Below are positions 63,576 to 64,000 of a DNA stretch of 64,000 bases, in pieces. A program made the position numbers and the translations under genes. The first letter of the stretch is position 1. Each line of letters opens with the position of its first letter. The notes below the pieces were generated by a model. The model was not told where the DNA came from. It saw only the letters and a program-made list of their open reading frames with translations, and searched no databases. This DNA comes from Litorimonas sp. (GTDB lineage: Bacteria; Pseudomonadota; Alphaproteobacteria; Caulobacterales; Maricaulaceae). Location of the stretch: contig JAPYSU010000005.1 of NCBI GenBank assembly GCA_029936425.1, positions 1 to 64,000 on the forward strand. The letters are read 5' to 3'.

Positions 63576-64000
63576 ATGAAAAATTTTATCCTTAGTTTTG
63601 CCCTCGTTCTTTTTGCTATAGAAAGTGCTTTCGCCCAGACCAACCGCGGTGACGTCGTGGATTTTGGAGCGCCGGTTCCTCTCATAATTCAATCCGAATC
63701 AGGCACGCATGAATTCCAAGTCGAGGAAGCCAAAACCCTTGAGCAACAGGCTCGTGGTATGATGTTTCGAGAAGAAATGGGCGAAGACACAGGAATGATC
63801 TTCGAGTTTGCTGAGCCCAAGCTTGCAACGATATGGATGAAAAACACGGCTATTCCGCTTGATATTCTATTTGTCCGTTCAAACGGAGAGATTTTGAAGA
63901 TTGAGCATATGGCTCAGCCATATAAATTACGCAGTGCTTCGTCCGAAGCAGTCGTTGCCGCGGTGGTCGAACTCAAGGGCGGGCGTTCCAATGAATTAGG
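63576..64000 (+). CDS. DUF192 family exported protein (partial)
   Basis: At least 141 residues, cut by the right edge. A signal peptide ends near S-A-F-A-Q; the DUF192 domain follows with Q-Q-A-R-G-M-M-F-R near residue 58, T-I-W-M-K-N-T-A-I-P-L-D-I-L-F-V and a late E-L-K-G-G-R-S-N. AAAGGA precedes the ATG by 5 bp. DUF192 proteins are small periplasmic beta-barrel proteins without a settled function. Confidence 0.88.
   Translation, partial: MKNFILSFALVLFAIESAFAQTNRGDVVDFGAPVPLIIQSESGTHEFQVEEAKTLEQQARGMMFREEMGEDTGMIFEFAEPKLATIWMKNTAIPLDILFVRSNGEILKIEHMAQPYKLRSASSEAVVAAVVELKGGRSNEL

Noticed and set aside
1..64000. CRISPR array, prophage or insertion sequence
   Set aside because: No regularly spaced direct repeats, integrase, transposase or phage structural genes were seen; the gene content is chromosomal.

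Overview
The window reads as a chromosomal segment of a marine-type alphaproteobacterium, most likely near Hyphomonadaceae/Maricaulales. Base composition looks close to 50% GC. The evidence is gene order typical of Alphaproteobacteria (purC-purS-purQ-purL-bolA-grxD next to a DUF1476 gene; bamE / cytochrome bc1 chaperone / plsX-fabH-ihfA-merR followed by tRNA-Pro; nrdR-rib-nusB-thiL), an F1-ATPase zeta-type DUF1476 protein, a COX15-type heme A synthase, a GGAAC-N17-CGTA promoter of the alphaproteobacterial general stress sigma factor, and astaxanthin-type carotenoid genes crtW and crtZ. The exact genus cannot be read from the sequence. No prophage, insertion sequence, rRNA operon or CRISPR array is visible.

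Layout. 1-448: no convincing gene; two strong inverted-repeat structures. 449-8147: repair and housekeeping genes (surE, pcm, a VOC protein, msrA, a DUF817 membrane protein, a MipA/OmpV porin-like protein, icd, a TrmJ-like methyltransferase, rarD). 8288-9035: rpsD with a foldable leader and a terminator. 9744-14308: purine operon ending in bolA and a CGFS glutaredoxin. 14497-21588: DUF1476, two thioredoxin-like paralogues (one without active-site cysteines), purB, a spinster-type MFS transporter, radC-map, and a CinA-domain protein. 21707-28518: a Met-rich MXKDX-repeat protein, tRNA-Leu, HMG-CoA reductase, and divergently a cysD-cysNC-DHH operon for PAPS synthesis. Here CysD carries an N-terminal helix-turn-helix-like domain, and two near-identical palindromes lie between hmgR and cysD. 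28551-37276: tandem CsbD stress proteins, a surface acyltransferase, queF, a PAPS-type sulfotransferase, a glycosyltransferase, the dTDP-rhamnose genes rfbCBDA and a hydrolase. 37298-46080, all on the minus strand: a DEAD-box helicase, and a tightly coupled run of FAN1-exonuclease fusion, crtE, ABC ATPase, ABC permease, crtW, crtZ and aat. 46280-51146: nrdR, a riboflavin set with unusual ribD and ribBA versions, nusB, thiL. 51143-64000: envelope and lipid genes, ihfA, merR, tRNA-Pro, ctaA, rplM-rpsI, argC, a lipoprotein, an aminotransferase, glpX, recJ, tRNA-Glu, and the start of a DUF192 gene cut by the right edge.

How parts fit together. CysD and CysNC make PAPS. The DHH phosphoesterase next to them is a candidate for removing the by-product PAP. 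The sulfotransferase near the rhamnose genes is a candidate PAPS consumer for a sulfated surface glycan. CrtE, CrtW and CrtZ point to ketolated and hydroxylated carotenoids, and HMG-CoA reductase suggests that isoprenoid precursors may come through mevalonate. The two least expected signals are the HTH-CysD fusion with its palindromic sites and the FAN1-like nuclease fused to a DEDDh exonuclease at the head of a carotenoid/ABC-transporter operon.
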